Below are positions 9,248 through 19,505 of a stretch of 64,000 nucleotides of DNA, one piece after another; position 1 is the stretch's first letter; the number at the start of each line of letters is the position of its first letter. The DNA lies in assembly GCF_021730395.1 (NCBI RefSeq), contig NC_069364.1, forward strand, positions 83,781,972 to 83,845,971. Reading direction: 5' to 3'. A program made the position numbers and the translations under genes. This DNA comes from Mercenaria mercenaria. Lineage: Eukaryota > Mollusca > Bivalvia > Venerida > Veneridae. The notes under the pieces were generated by a model that was given only the letters and a program-made list of their open reading frames with translations, had not been told where the DNA came from and did no database searches.

Positions 9248-11289
9248 CGGAAAGACAAGGCGATCTCGAAGAAATGAGGGACTTGTATGAGCTTACCGAA
9301 GAGAAACTTCCAGGTGGCCCGCCATTGGTGAAGACATTACCATCAGAGGAAGAGTTTTCGTTCTGCTATGGATTAGATATAGTGGGGAAGCTGAAGGAGT
9401 TAGAGCTTGACGCCAAATTAAGGGAACTGTTTTCTGGTGGATTTAAGGAAATAGCAGACATTCAGAAAGTTTACCATTGGGTATTTGATGTGTTTCCAGA
9501 GCCGTCGAATCTCAACAGGTAATATAAACGTTAATACAGAAATATCAAAAGATATCGATGAAATTCAGTTCAATTGTTCAAAATAATACTGTAATCATAA
9601 ACAATACTGTATCTTTTGACTATAAATTTATAAACATTGCGAACAGGAGGTACGTCCATAATGTTATCTTACCTAAGGGAAAGAAAATACTTTATTAATA
9701 CAAAATGTATTTTAGCCTGATTGCACAGAAAAACTGAGATATTCTGAATAGTACTTCTCTCGTTTTTTTTAAATAATTGTACAAGACGTTGGCTGGGTTC
9801 TAATCCCCGATTTCCGGTCGAATGTTAGAAAATGTTAAAATACCTGAATGGCAAACCTGTCAATTTTTGGTTTTATAAACAACATTCAGGATAACTTTCT
9901 AAATACTTTCTTTTATAAAACCAAAAATTGAAACTTACTTCATTACACAGGTGGCGAGATGATGTTCTGTTTGGAATGCAACGTCTGATGGGTGTAAATA
10001 GCAATGTTATTTCCTTGTGTACAAAGATACCAGAAAAGCTTAAAGTCAGTGGCGAGATGCTACGGCTGTTTCTTGAAAATCTGTCACTCTCGGAGGCCCT
10101 AAAGAGAAAAAGAATTTTCATAATCGATTATGAAATATTACAGAACCTACCAACAAAAGCTGGATACGTGATGAGCACTCCCATAGCGTTGTTTTTCCAA
10201 CGTAATGATGGTAAAATAGTGCCAATCGCCATTCAGCTTTTCCAGAAATCGGGCATTACTAATCCTGTTTTTCTTCCAAGTGATCCCGAAAACACATGGA
10301 TTCTAGCCAAGATGTGGTTCAATGTAGCGGATGCAAATTATCATCAGTCCGTTACACATCTTGGCCTCACTCACTTGAAGATGGAAGGCGTTGTCGCTTC
10401 TACACACAGGCAGATACACAAATGTCACCCAGTGTACAAATTGCTAATGCCACACTTCATCTATCTTTTGGCAATCAATTCAACTGGCCTTCCACTATTG
10501 CTAGATCAGGGCGGTTATGGAGACAAACTCCTTACACTTGGCAGCGACGGAATGAAAGCGCTAATAGTTCGAAAACATAAGATGTGGAGAATGGACGTTG
10601 AAGGTACCGTACCAGCTGACCTGAAAAGAAGGGGCGTCGACGATCAGAAACTACTTCCCCATTATTACTACAGGGACGATGCCTTAGATCTCTACAACGC
10701 TGTTCTGTTGTATGTTCGGAAATATCTTGATCTATACTACGCCTCGGACAACGACGTTAGAGATGACAGCGAACTACAGAATTGGAGAAAAGAGCTCACT
10801 GATCCAGTAAGCGAACAGGGTCTCGACATGAAGGGAGTGTTTGGAGAAAATAGCAAGTTTAGCAGCAAGGAGCAGGTATGCCTTACTTTGACAAGCATTA
10901 TCTTCACATGTAGTGCTCAACATGCTGCCGCTAACTTCCGACAGTATGAGGAGTACGCCTATCCACCAAATCTTCCGCTAAGTCTTCGTGGAAGTCCGCC
11001 AAAAAGTAAATGTGCTTTAGACGAGGAAGACTTGGTCCAGAGCCTACCAGATAAAACGACAACATACGACACCATGGTCATTACTAATGTCCTTAGTACA
11101 AGAGCAATGAACAAGCTAGGTGATTTCGAGGTCAAGTACATAACTGATGAAAAGGCGCTGAAGGTAGTTGATGAATTCCGAGCAAACCTTGCACGAATTG
11201 CCAAAGAAAATAGAGAAAAGAACAAGACAAGATTAGAAAGATACACCTGTTTGAATCCTAATCTTGTACCTAACTCAATAAGTATATGA
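9248..11289 (+). CDS. Lipoxygenase, left copy (catalytic domain only, PLAT exons missing)
   Basis: Two exons are visible: 9248-9518 (acceptor TTTTAG, donor CAG|GTAATA) and 9951-11289 (acceptor TTACACAG, stop TGA). They join as NLN-R-WRDDVLFGMQ. The product is an animal-type lipoxygenase (non-heme iron dioxygenase of polyunsaturated fatty acids). Ligands seen: both His of THLGLTH (10357, 10372), the His and Asn of SAQHAAANF (10921, 10933) and the C-terminal Ile of PNSISI. Other family marks are YYYRDDALDLYNAV and VIFTCSAQH-like SIIFTCSAQH. Exon 9248 starts two bases into a codon and needs an upstream exon ending in phase 1. None is seen on the left; the right copy supplies one (SRR-AERQ). From Met 9274 about 527 residues could be made, without a PLAT domain. 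Whether it is transcribed is unknown. Confidence 0.93.
9861..9930 (+). other. Perfect 19-bp inverted repeat in the lipoxygenase intron
   Basis: CAATTTTTGGTTTTATAAA (9861-9879) pairs with its exact complement at 9912-9930 around a 32-base loop. The stem ends 20 bases before exon 2. A second, offset pair CCTGAATG/CATTCAGG (9843-9850, 9883-9890) overlaps it. The right-copy intron keeps a slightly decayed version at about 51,650-51,720. It could present a hairpin next to the 3' splice site, or be a MITE remnant. Confidence 0.8.
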
Positions 11290-11579
11290 TTGTAATGGAA
11301 TAGTTAGATAAATACATCGCCGATACAACTATATAAAGGATTATTCAATGCATCAAAACATTTGTTATCGCAGTGGAGTGTCTAAAACACCCTAGCACAA
11401 CTTCAAAATTTCTTAATGATGGTTTTACAACATAAAGATTTGCTTATTTTACTTTTATTACAGAGATAGCTTTTTTGAACAATTCTAGTGTATTTGCTGA
11501 GTGGAAATGAATGAAAGGAATTACCATCTCCCTTAAAAATACATTTTGGATCCAAGATCTGTCTTCACTTTATTATGAA

Positions 11580-11585
11580 AATAAA
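11580..11585 (+). promoter_or_regulatory. Candidate polyadenylation signal of the left lipoxygenase
   Basis: AATAAA lies 291 bases after the TGA. At the matching place the right arm reads ACAAATG within a rearranged stretch, so this hexamer is not shared. Confidence 0.45.
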
Positions 11586-11687
11586 TGTCTGAAAATTTAT
11601 TAGCGTCTTACTGGTCTTGAAAACTTCACAGCGTCGTGAATGAGATAATTATTTTATGTAATTAAGAATTAAATGCTATATATTTGT

Positions 11688-11975
11688 CCGTTTATACGGG
11701 TATAAACCGCATTGAGACTTCTTGTGAATTCATGGATCGCGATTATTTGCAAGAAGTTCAAATGTGGTTGTTTCTTAATTGCTTTTTGTACTTTTAGCAT
11801 GTGTAAATGTTGAGTTCTGCTCAACCCAGGACTAGAGGGCGTGGACGGTAGTATCCATTGCCACTACCGTCCATGAACAGGCTTAATCAAACCGAGCCTG
11901 CAACATTTTCGTATTTGTCGTGTTGAGCGACCTGTGAAGTTTCCACTTTTTCTATTTTATACCCGTAAAAACGAA
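11688..11975. mobile_element. Palindromic TTTATACGGGTATAAA element split by an R3 repeat
   Basis: The ends TTTATACGGGTATAAACC and TTTTATACCCGTAAAAACG are inverse to each other. In the right arm the same element is only about 105 bases (49,804-49,912). On the left it is opened by about 176 bases (11,784-11,959) of a repeat (R3) with GTTGAGTTCTGCTCAACCC, CTAGAGGGCGTGGACGGTAG, CTCAATC/CTTAATCAAACCGAGCC and TTGAGCGACCTGTGAAGTTT. R3 recurs at 25,610-25,788. Confidence 0.7.
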
Positions 11976-12235
11976 CAAAGATAACATTCAATTCTTACAT
12001 TTACATTTTTACGTGAGCTTGCTACAAAAAGTGACTTGCTTTTCTTGAGTATTAGACAATCAAAACAAATTTCAGAATAAATAGAACCTGCATATCACAG
12101 AAACTGCCGAAAGACAAAATTAAAAAGCAGGCATCATATCCAAGGGGTGATTATACAATACCCAAAGCTATGGAAGCAGGAGTATTGGAACCACCCAGGC
12201 TGGATTTTTCAAGCTGAAAAACTAAACAGTATCAA

Positions 12236-13080
12236 TAACACGACATAAACGTCGTTCTGAACGACAGGGAGAATTTTTACGGCCGCCACACGGCACAACG
12301 CTGCTGTGATAATAAAAATAGAAAATGTGGAAACATACATGTGTAATCAAATATGTATGCAAAAAGAATTAGAAAATACAAGTTGATGATTTTATGTGTA
12401 TAAGGTCCGTGCCAAACTCCGGAGACCTTAAGATGTGTAATATATCAAAAATGTATGTACGTTTTAACGTTAAAATGTTATATAAAGTTACACACTTAAA
12501 GGAAAAAAATTGGAACGCTATAGGGAAATACTTCCTACGCCTTTACGATCGAAAAGTAAATGAAAATTTATTTTCTTTGTAAATACTTTTGAAAACTAAC
12601 CTTACAAATCGAAAAAAGTAACTTTTTATATAAAATCGCTCCTGAACATTGGGTCCGTTTTAAAAACTGCTTGAGACCACTATCGATATTTGATGTTAAT
12701 ATACATACATATTTTGTAATTCTGAAATCAAGTACCGAAATAAACACCAATTTTTTAGTTCTTACATAAAAAGTAACATATTGTTTTTAAAAGATATTTG
12801 GGGTTATGATCGCAATACTTTCGTAATGTGTTGTTATGAACAGTCCCAATCAAGTCAAGTCTGCTATTCTTCAAGTGCCGTGTGGCGGCTGTAAAAAGTC
12901 CATTCAACATATGTATAATAGAGTTCCGCTTAAGCCGGTGCTACGGGGTTGAGATGTGTTGCACATTTCATTACCTCTCTTGATCAGACTCAATCAAACC
13001 GAGTCTGCTTTTCTTCTTTTTGGTTGCATTCTTTGCTTCTAAAGGATCATTTTACAGATTTTATTAAATATGTTAGAAAA
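12236..13080. repeat. Remnants of the R1 repeat family
   Basis: Pieces of the unit of about 275 bp seen at 23.3 and 39.2 kb are present: TTTTTACGGCCGCCACACGG (near 12,275), GTGCCGTGTGGCGGCTGTAAA (near 12,880), CGCTTAAGCCGGTGCTACGG (near 12,928) and CTCAATCAAACCGAGTCTGC (near 12,990). Between them (12,350-12,830) is AT-rich DNA without recognisable features. The two open frames of about 60 residues there show no family character. Confidence 0.6.
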
Positions 13081-13140
13081 TAAACAAAACTGGATCGCTG
13101 AATGGAATATTATCAAGTGTAGTATCCAAACAAATACATA

Positions 13141-13287
13141 CAGTGCAACCTCTGTAGAGCAACACCATTCGGGAGATACAAATATTGACTGTTATGTAGA
13201 GGTTCATGCTCTGGAGAGGTAAATTTGAGTTTATCTCAGCTTAGGGAAATTTGCTTCATAGAAGGCCGCTCTGGAGAGGTTGTACTG
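13141..13287. mobile_element. Short TA-flanked MITE (CAGTGCAACCTCT ends)
   Basis: The 147-bp element has inverted ends CAGTGCAACCTCT...AGAGGTTGTACTG and is flanked by TA on both sides (13139-13140, 13288-13289). Internal words GGAGAGGT and CTCTGGAGAGG repeat. The ends match the Tc1/mariner-pogo style. No coding capacity. Confidence 0.85.
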
Positions 13288-13344
13288 TAAATGCTTTGTA
13301 GGAAAGTGACTGCAATTCTGAAAATATTTTACCTATGCACATAA

Positions 13345-13782
13345 ATGGCACTGAACTAAGGCCCAAGTCTGGACACTTTCAAATATTTCGACCCGGAAAG
13401 AATCAAAACTTACGGTAGAATATAAATGGGAAAATAAGTTAAACGTCACTTTTCCATGGAAAAATATTTGGGGACAGATTTTAAATTCTTTCGCTGCCTA
13501 TGTAAATTATACGAAGAAACGTTTTTTGATTTAATAATGGAATGCAACTGTGCTGAAAATGTTTGGAAATGTATAAAAGAAAGGCTGAACATCTTAACAC
13601 GGTTAAATATTGATATCACTTGTTTTAAACTTGCAGTACTTTTTGGATTATACGAACATAATCATAACAGCCTTAATATACTAATAAACACTGTCATTTT
13701 TAAAACAAAATGGGCTATTTGGAAATACCGAAATAATTGCAAATTCAATAGTAAGATTCAATCAAAAACAAGATTTTTATAG
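13345..13782 (+). mobile_element. LINE 3' fragment (post-reverse-transcriptase zinc-knuckle region)
   Basis: The frame gives FFDLIMECNCAENVWKCIKE, then about 50 residues later KTKWAIWKYRNNCKF. This is the pattern found after the reverse transcriptase in many non-LTR elements (a C-x-C-x4-W cluster, then I-W-x2-R-N). The segment before Met 13456 stays similar only in another frame (an FPWKNIW-like start). A dead 5'-truncated copy. The following 13,783-14,215 is AT-rich and shows nothing I can name. Confidence 0.65.
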
Positions 13783-14217
13783 GAAACCTTTTACTAATAT
13801 CCGTGATAAAATTCATTTCAACTTTTCTGATAAGGAGAGACAACTTCGTTTCACGATTTTTAAAACCTTTTCAGATGATGTAAGGGAAGCAATTCAACTC
13901 TTTGTTTATTTATCTCTCAGTCGTCTTATCTACCTTGTCATTTTCGCTTTCGGAGAAGCATGCTTTTGATAGTGTTTGTTGAAATGATGTTTTTTTACAT
14001 AACATATAGTCTAAACTTACTTTTTAAAGTTTGAGTAGCTGATACCTTATGATTGTTACACAACATTGATATAGGCCATTTATTTCAGTACTACGTAAAC
14101 ATTCCTACTGGAGATATGAAATTATATGTGTTTCATTTTTTTAAGATGTATTACTTTATTGCTTGCATTACAATGTAAGATATTGATTTATTTATTTTAA
14201 GGCGGATAGATAGATGC

Positions 14218-14557
14218 TCCTCAACCCCTATCACGCCATTGATGGGGATAATAAATGGGACAACCCCTTTCGAGGGCGCCTGAAAAAAAGCAAAAACATT
14301 TATACTTCTCATTGATAATTGGATCAACCCCAAACCCGGTTATAAATATATTAGACACTATAATCAATAGTACCAAAATATTTCCGAATGTGTCCAGACC
14401 TTCTGTTACAATTCTTCGACTTTCGTTCACTGGATGGCTTTCTTTTGGCGGTTCGGTAAGATGTTCCTGCATTTTTTTTTTCAATGGACCAAATTATTAA
14501 CATACATAATATTATTGTGAATACTACCAGGAGTACTACGGAACAAGAAGAATACAT
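14218..14557 (-). pseudogene. Unrecognised small frame with two membrane segments, offset at an A run
   Basis: Two overlapping minus-strand frames meet at a run of about ten A near 14,470-14,480. The first (from Met 14557) begins MYSSCSVV and has a hydrophobic stretch (LLVVFTIILCMLIIW). The second (from about 14,484) reads EHLTEPPKESHPVNES and has a second hydrophobic stretch (FGNILVLLIIVSNIFI) before ending near 14,221. The composition looks protein-like, but I recognise no family. It may be a decayed gene, an assembly slip at the homopolymer, or chance. Confidence 0.25.
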
Positions 14558-14559
14558 TC

Positions 14560-16580
14560 TTCAAGACATAGGTTTAGATATGACATGACTGCGTAATAGG
14601 TAGGCCATGTAAAAAGTGTTGTATTTAAAGTACATAATGCTCACTAACTCAACCAGCAGATGCATATCTAGTCTTTATTGGACAAATATCTCTTGTATAT
14701 CGGATAGGTATATTAACAGTATCTGATCGACATCGGTTTGACTATCGGTTTTAAGTCACTCCGATATGTTGTCGCTTGCGCATCGATTCGATATCCGAAT
14801 GTTACCACTTTCATCGTCCATTTCTAACGAGTTAATAATTTTGTACAAAATTTCAACTCCTTTCCATAAATTGTGGTCTTTGAACCTGTAAAACTGATAA
14901 ATCGAAAATTTATTCTTATAACTAATGTTTTTACTAAGCTGATAAATTCTTGATTATTTATAAATTTGCATTCCTAAAAATATAATATTATAAAGAGAAT
15001 AGATACAGATAACTCGCCAATAGCGGATCACTATCTACACTTTTAGCAAGTAGTGAAGAATGTTTAAACTTTCATGATATGTAAACTTACTAACACTTAG
15101 AACTATTGCTCGCATTCATATAAGAGTTTGATTTTTTTAATCAATCTTTTATGTCTGAAGTTGTGAAGAAATATTTAAACCTATCCGATTCACCAATAGG
15201 GGATCACTTTTGCCAATAGGGGAGCACCTAGTTTATCATATTTTCTATCCATTTAAAAATAGATTTTTTTCTGACAAAACATGACTGTGGTATTAGAAAT
15301 AAACATTAAGACTATAGCGCTAGTTTTCAGTTATATTTCTATGCATAATTAGCTCCAACTATATTTAAAATTAAAATCAAAATACTTATGCACATAACCT
15401 TATTTATTTATCTAAATTTGCCAGTTCAAACCATTACAACATCAAATCAAGCATTCATATATATTTTTGGGCAGAATAAATAACCTTTTGATTATCCCTT
15501 AAATAGGTGTTCCTATATTTGTTGAATGGCCAATGAATGCGTAGTAATTTAATCACGAAGGCTGAGTGTTTAATTACGAGGCATCTGAACGAAAAAAAAA
15601 GTGTTTTATTTGTCAACAAAGCACACAAAACTAAAATCTAATTCCATTCTAACACGTTCGAAATGCACCAGGAAGGGATATTAAGCGTGATTTCATTGAT
15701 AACATGCGGTTTTAAATACAAGGGAATAACGTAGGTCATTTTGTGAAACATGTTTTAATCGACAAGACAATACACGGTAAAATCCTTCTTTCTTTATAAT
15801 ATAAAAGAAAATCTTTAAAGTGTTAGAATTAATATTTGAGTCATCGTGACTATCCAAACTCAAATACAGTTTGCTAGTGCATTTTATTTTGCAGAACAAA
15901 CCTAATTACACACAAAAACATCAAAGTTTCATATCTAGTGCAGCAATGGTTTTCGCCACTTTATCAGATTAATGACAATATTGCTCTGTAGGAATTGTCT
16001 CCGGAATCAGATTTTGCTAGGTATAAGAAAGTTACGGAGACTTAACCATTTAGTGGTCAAGTTTCTTACAAATGAAACAAAGTAAACAATCTTAGTAAAA
16101 TGGTTCACTAAAATCATTTTCAAGATATTGTTATATATTTTTAAAGTTTCCATTGATAGGTAATAAGACAAAGACTCCTATCCGATTGGATCATGCTTTT
16201 TGAGAATCGCAACGGCATAAACAAGTTTGTTTAAGTTCTGTTGCTGTCTTTGAAAACCAACTTAATCTATGCATGGGTATCTCTGTGCTCCCATATACTG
16301 CTAAAAGGTAAAGTTTTATAAAGAAAACGTTAAAGTCTCTACAAATTTTATATTAACGAACGCCAGTTACTCCTAATCAAAACCACATATGAATAATATC
16401 GTATATTCAACTTAACAACTCTAAAATTATAATCTGATTTTAACAGATTTTAAAGTTATTGTCGGATAAACATAGCAAAGTCAGTACATTTTGCATTTTG
16501 TTCATGAGCTGCAGTGTCTTTTATATTTGAGGGCATTTACGTTTTATATTATTTTTTTTTGCATTTAAGAGGAAGATTAA
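14560..16580. other. No recognisable feature
   Basis: AT-rich DNA. A word of the type GCCAATAGGGGAKCAC appears at about 15,015, 15,192 and 15,213, possibly the remains of a small repeat. No gene, RNA or element ends are seen. Confidence 0.5.
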
Positions 16581-16582
16581 AA

Positions 16583-16696
16583 TCATGCTGATGGAAGTGC
16601 TGCCGGTTTGTTCACATTTTCTTCAAACAGCATCTCCTCTGGAACCATCTCATAGATGTTGCTGAAATATGGCATCACTCCTCCTTGAATCATAAT
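16583..16696 (-). CDS. Possible terminal coding exon, unknown product
   Basis: From ATG 16693 the minus strand reads 36 residues, starting MIQGGVMPYFSNIYEMVPEE and ending PAALPSA before TGA. The composition is unlike the AT-rich surroundings, and a TTCAGTAG sequence just upstream could serve as a splice acceptor. No partner exon is identified and I recognise no family. It could be a lone exon of a gene lying elsewhere, or a decayed fragment. Confidence 0.25.
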   Translation of the reverse strand: MMIQGGVMPYFSNIYEMVPEEMLFEENVNKPAALPSA

Positions 16697-16699
16697 CTA

Positions 16700-17454
16700 C
16701 TGAACCGTTTCAAAGAAACGGCTATTTTGTTGACCTTTCACCAAGAGTGTTAAAGTCACTTAGGCTTTTCTTAACATATAGGTGAGTGTCCAGATTAGTC
16801 TTTATTTATGTCGCATCATTCTACAATGAATATATATTAATATATCTATAATTCTTTCAATTTGGTTTCATCCTTAAACAGATTGCAAGGTGCGAAAGTG
16901 ACAATTATCGGCTATATCGAACTCTTCACGACGTGAGTGACATAGATCTACATAATTATGGAACATTAAAAAACTCGTTGTCTTCTTATGTCAACAGAGT
17001 ATAATTAATAGCAAACTGAAAAAGAAAACCAACCGCTTAATAGTTTAAGTATAATTGTTTCCAAGTTGGATTGTGTTATGCATAGTGTAAACTTATATGC
17101 TCTGGTTATTATTTCATTATTTTAAAAACAAGATTATACAGTAAAATTAATTAAAGCCGAAGGATACAATATGATAGATATTTTATGAATCAATATTTTA
17201 GAAATGCTCTTACATAATGTCCTATTTTTATTTGTAAAACAATTTAGGTTAACACTTTAATGAAGATAAAGCCAACAAAGGGAAGAAGGGTACAAAACAT
17301 TCCCTCATAAAACTAGAAACTATGTCGTTCTTTTTGCAACCGATGCGAAAGATCTCATTGGTTTTGGATTCGTATAAAGTTGACCTTTTTGATAGAAAGA
17401 TGATTATTATACAATTATAACATTAGCACCACTTTCTTTCAAATATAAGTAATT
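16700..17454. other. No recognisable feature
   Basis: AT-rich DNA without a credible frame, RNA gene or repeat end. Confidence 0.5.
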
Positions 17455-19505
17455 TGATTGTATATCTTATTAATGCATTTGCGGTCTCGTTTTCAAATGC
17501 ATGACGTGCCATTTAACGTAAGTATATGGGCCATTCCATGAAAAAACCTTTGAAAGTGACATTATATAATTATTGTACATGATGATTTAAATAATGAATA
17601 AATAACTGTTTTCTAATGTTCATGTACAAACTAAAGACTAATATTGTAACTTCGTTATCCAAGACAAAGCATATTCTAAGTTATTCCAGAAAAAGGTTAT
17701 TTTTGTTGTCAATGAAACCGAAATTCAAGTACGCCAATGTACCATGGAAGAGAGTAGTTTATACTCAGCAGCTAAAATGCTCTCGAAGAAACTAAAACAC
17801 ATATTTTTTTTCAAGAAAAAGTATATTCAAAAACTGTCCTCAAATATTAACAAACTTTACAAAATAAAAAAATAATCAACTAAAAGTACATTTTAATTTT
17901 ATTAAAAATGCAAAAATGGGTATGGGTAGACAATTGGTGGGAGTGTTGCGAAAAGTAGATAAAAAACAAGAATGAATATTTTGCAGGGAACGCTTCAAAA
18001 ACACGGTCTTCCTAGACGGTCAACTACAGACCCACATACGACAAACACACACACGCACGCACAAGGCAAAGCAAAGCAAAGAAACAAGCAAGAAAAGGCA
18101 ACAAAGTTGGTCACAGCCCAGAGCGGCTGGCAAAAAACATGGTGGACACAATGACGCACTCATGATAAAAGGAAGTGGGGTTTAAATGTAAGAGGGTGGA
18201 TGAGGGCTGGGTGTGTGGGGGTCTGGGGTGGGATTGGGGGGAGGGAGAGGGATGGAGAAAGCCTTACAACAAGCGAAACAACATACGTAACATAAACGAA
18301 ACGAACCAAAAAGTTGAAAATATTGGCACCGCCTTGGAACGGTCAGTAACCTACATAAAGGAAACGGGGGGCTTGAACGCATTTAGGGCATGCCAATCCA
18401 CTTACCCTATATAAGACAGTGTAAATAAAATAACTACCTGCTGAGAATTGCTCTAACATAAGTGACAAATTACCAGATTGTCTAAAGTAAAACGTATAGT
18501 TAGGGTCAATCTAAGGTATAATTCAACAAGTTTTCTGAGCACCAAAGGCATGACTAAGCAGGCTGCAAGGCAAAAATCCACCACCTTTGTCCGTTTTTGT
18601 AGGATTTAGGAGAAAAGCATCAAGGAGTCTAATTCTCCGCACCCATAGGCGCGGAGTAGTTGTGATGGCTTTTTGTGAATGCAGTGCAGTGTATGTCGCA
18701 AATGACTTTTTCCTTTCGATTTGCAAAATTTCAATTCTTTTATTTATGTCTGATCTGGCCCTAATAATGGCATCCGTTGATTTTATATCTTATCAATACA
18801 TTTGCGGTCTCGTTTTTAAATGCATGACGTGCCATTTAAGGTAAGTATATGGGCCATTCCATGAGAAAACCTTTGAAAGTGACATTATATAATTATTATA
18901 CATGATGATTTAAATAATGAATAAATAACTGTTTTCTAATGTTTATGTACAAACTAAAGACTAATATTGTAATTCCGTTATCCAAAACAAAGCATATTCT
19001 AAGTTATTCCCGAAAAAAGTTATTTTTGTTGTCAATGAAACCGAAATTTAAGTACGCCAATGTACCATGGAGGAGAGTAGTTTATACTCAGCAGCTAAAA
19101 TGCTCTCGAAAAAACTAAAACACACTTATTTTTTCAAGAAAAAGTATATTCAAAAACTGTTCGCAAATATTAACAAACTTTACAAAATCAAAAAATAATT
19201 AACTAAAAGTACATTTTAATTTTATTAAAAATGCAAAAATGGGTATGGGTAGACAATTGGTGGGAGTGTTGCGAAAAGTAGATAAAAAACAAGAATGAAT
19301 ATTTTGCAGGGAACGCTTCAAAAACACGGTCTTCCTAGACGGTCAACTATAGACCCGCATACAACAAACACACACACACACACACACACATGATGGCTTT
19401 TTTTGTGAGTGCAGTGCAGTGTATGTCGTAAATGACTTTTTCCTTTCGATTTGCAAAATTTCAAATTTTTATTTATGTCTGATCTGGCCCTAATAATGGC
19501 ATCCG
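17455..19505. repeat. Tandem segmental duplication, period about 1.32 kb
   Basis: A block of about 590 bases (17,465-18,058; GCGGTCTCGTTTTCAAATGC, CCAATGTACCATGGA, GGTATGGGTAGACAATTGG) recurs at 18,788-19,380. A second block (18,660-18,778; GGCTTTTTGTGAATGCAGTG, TCTGATCTGGCCCTAATAAT) recurs at 19,392-19,503. The second copy lacks about 600 bases (18,060-18,660), and the loss is bounded by a CA run. The first block contains an inverted, decayed piece of the R2 tail (CAGGGAACGCTTCAAAAACA), and 18,320-18,350 contains another (CACCGCCTTGGAACGGTCAGT-like). Copies differ at few sites, so the duplication is fairly recent. Confidence 0.9.

Larger units (their letters stand above)
3240..11985 (+). repeat. 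Left arm of a large inverted duplication
   Basis: This stretch matches the inverse of about 49,798-63,275 along its length. Coordinates sum to about 66.5 kb for 3.24-8.0 kb (3,450 with 63,060; 4,160 with 62,370; 6,420 with 59,730; 7,700 with 58,750) and to about 61.57 kb for 9.2-11.7 kb (9,274 with 52,264; 11,289 with 50,294). The step in the sum reflects arm-specific insertions and one large deletion. Coding parts match at about 93% of amino acids, and non-coding parts are visibly more diverged. Homology fades left of about 3,240 and right of about 11,985. Confidence 0.92.

Noticed and set aside
10296-10580. 94-residue frame inside the lipoxygenase exon (and its twin at 51,003-51,287)
   Set aside because: It is another frame of the true catalytic exon and has no independent support.
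9248-11289. Processed retrocopy of a lipoxygenase
   Set aside because: A phase-correct intron with GT-AG ends remains between the two exons in both copies, and no poly-A or target duplication is seen.
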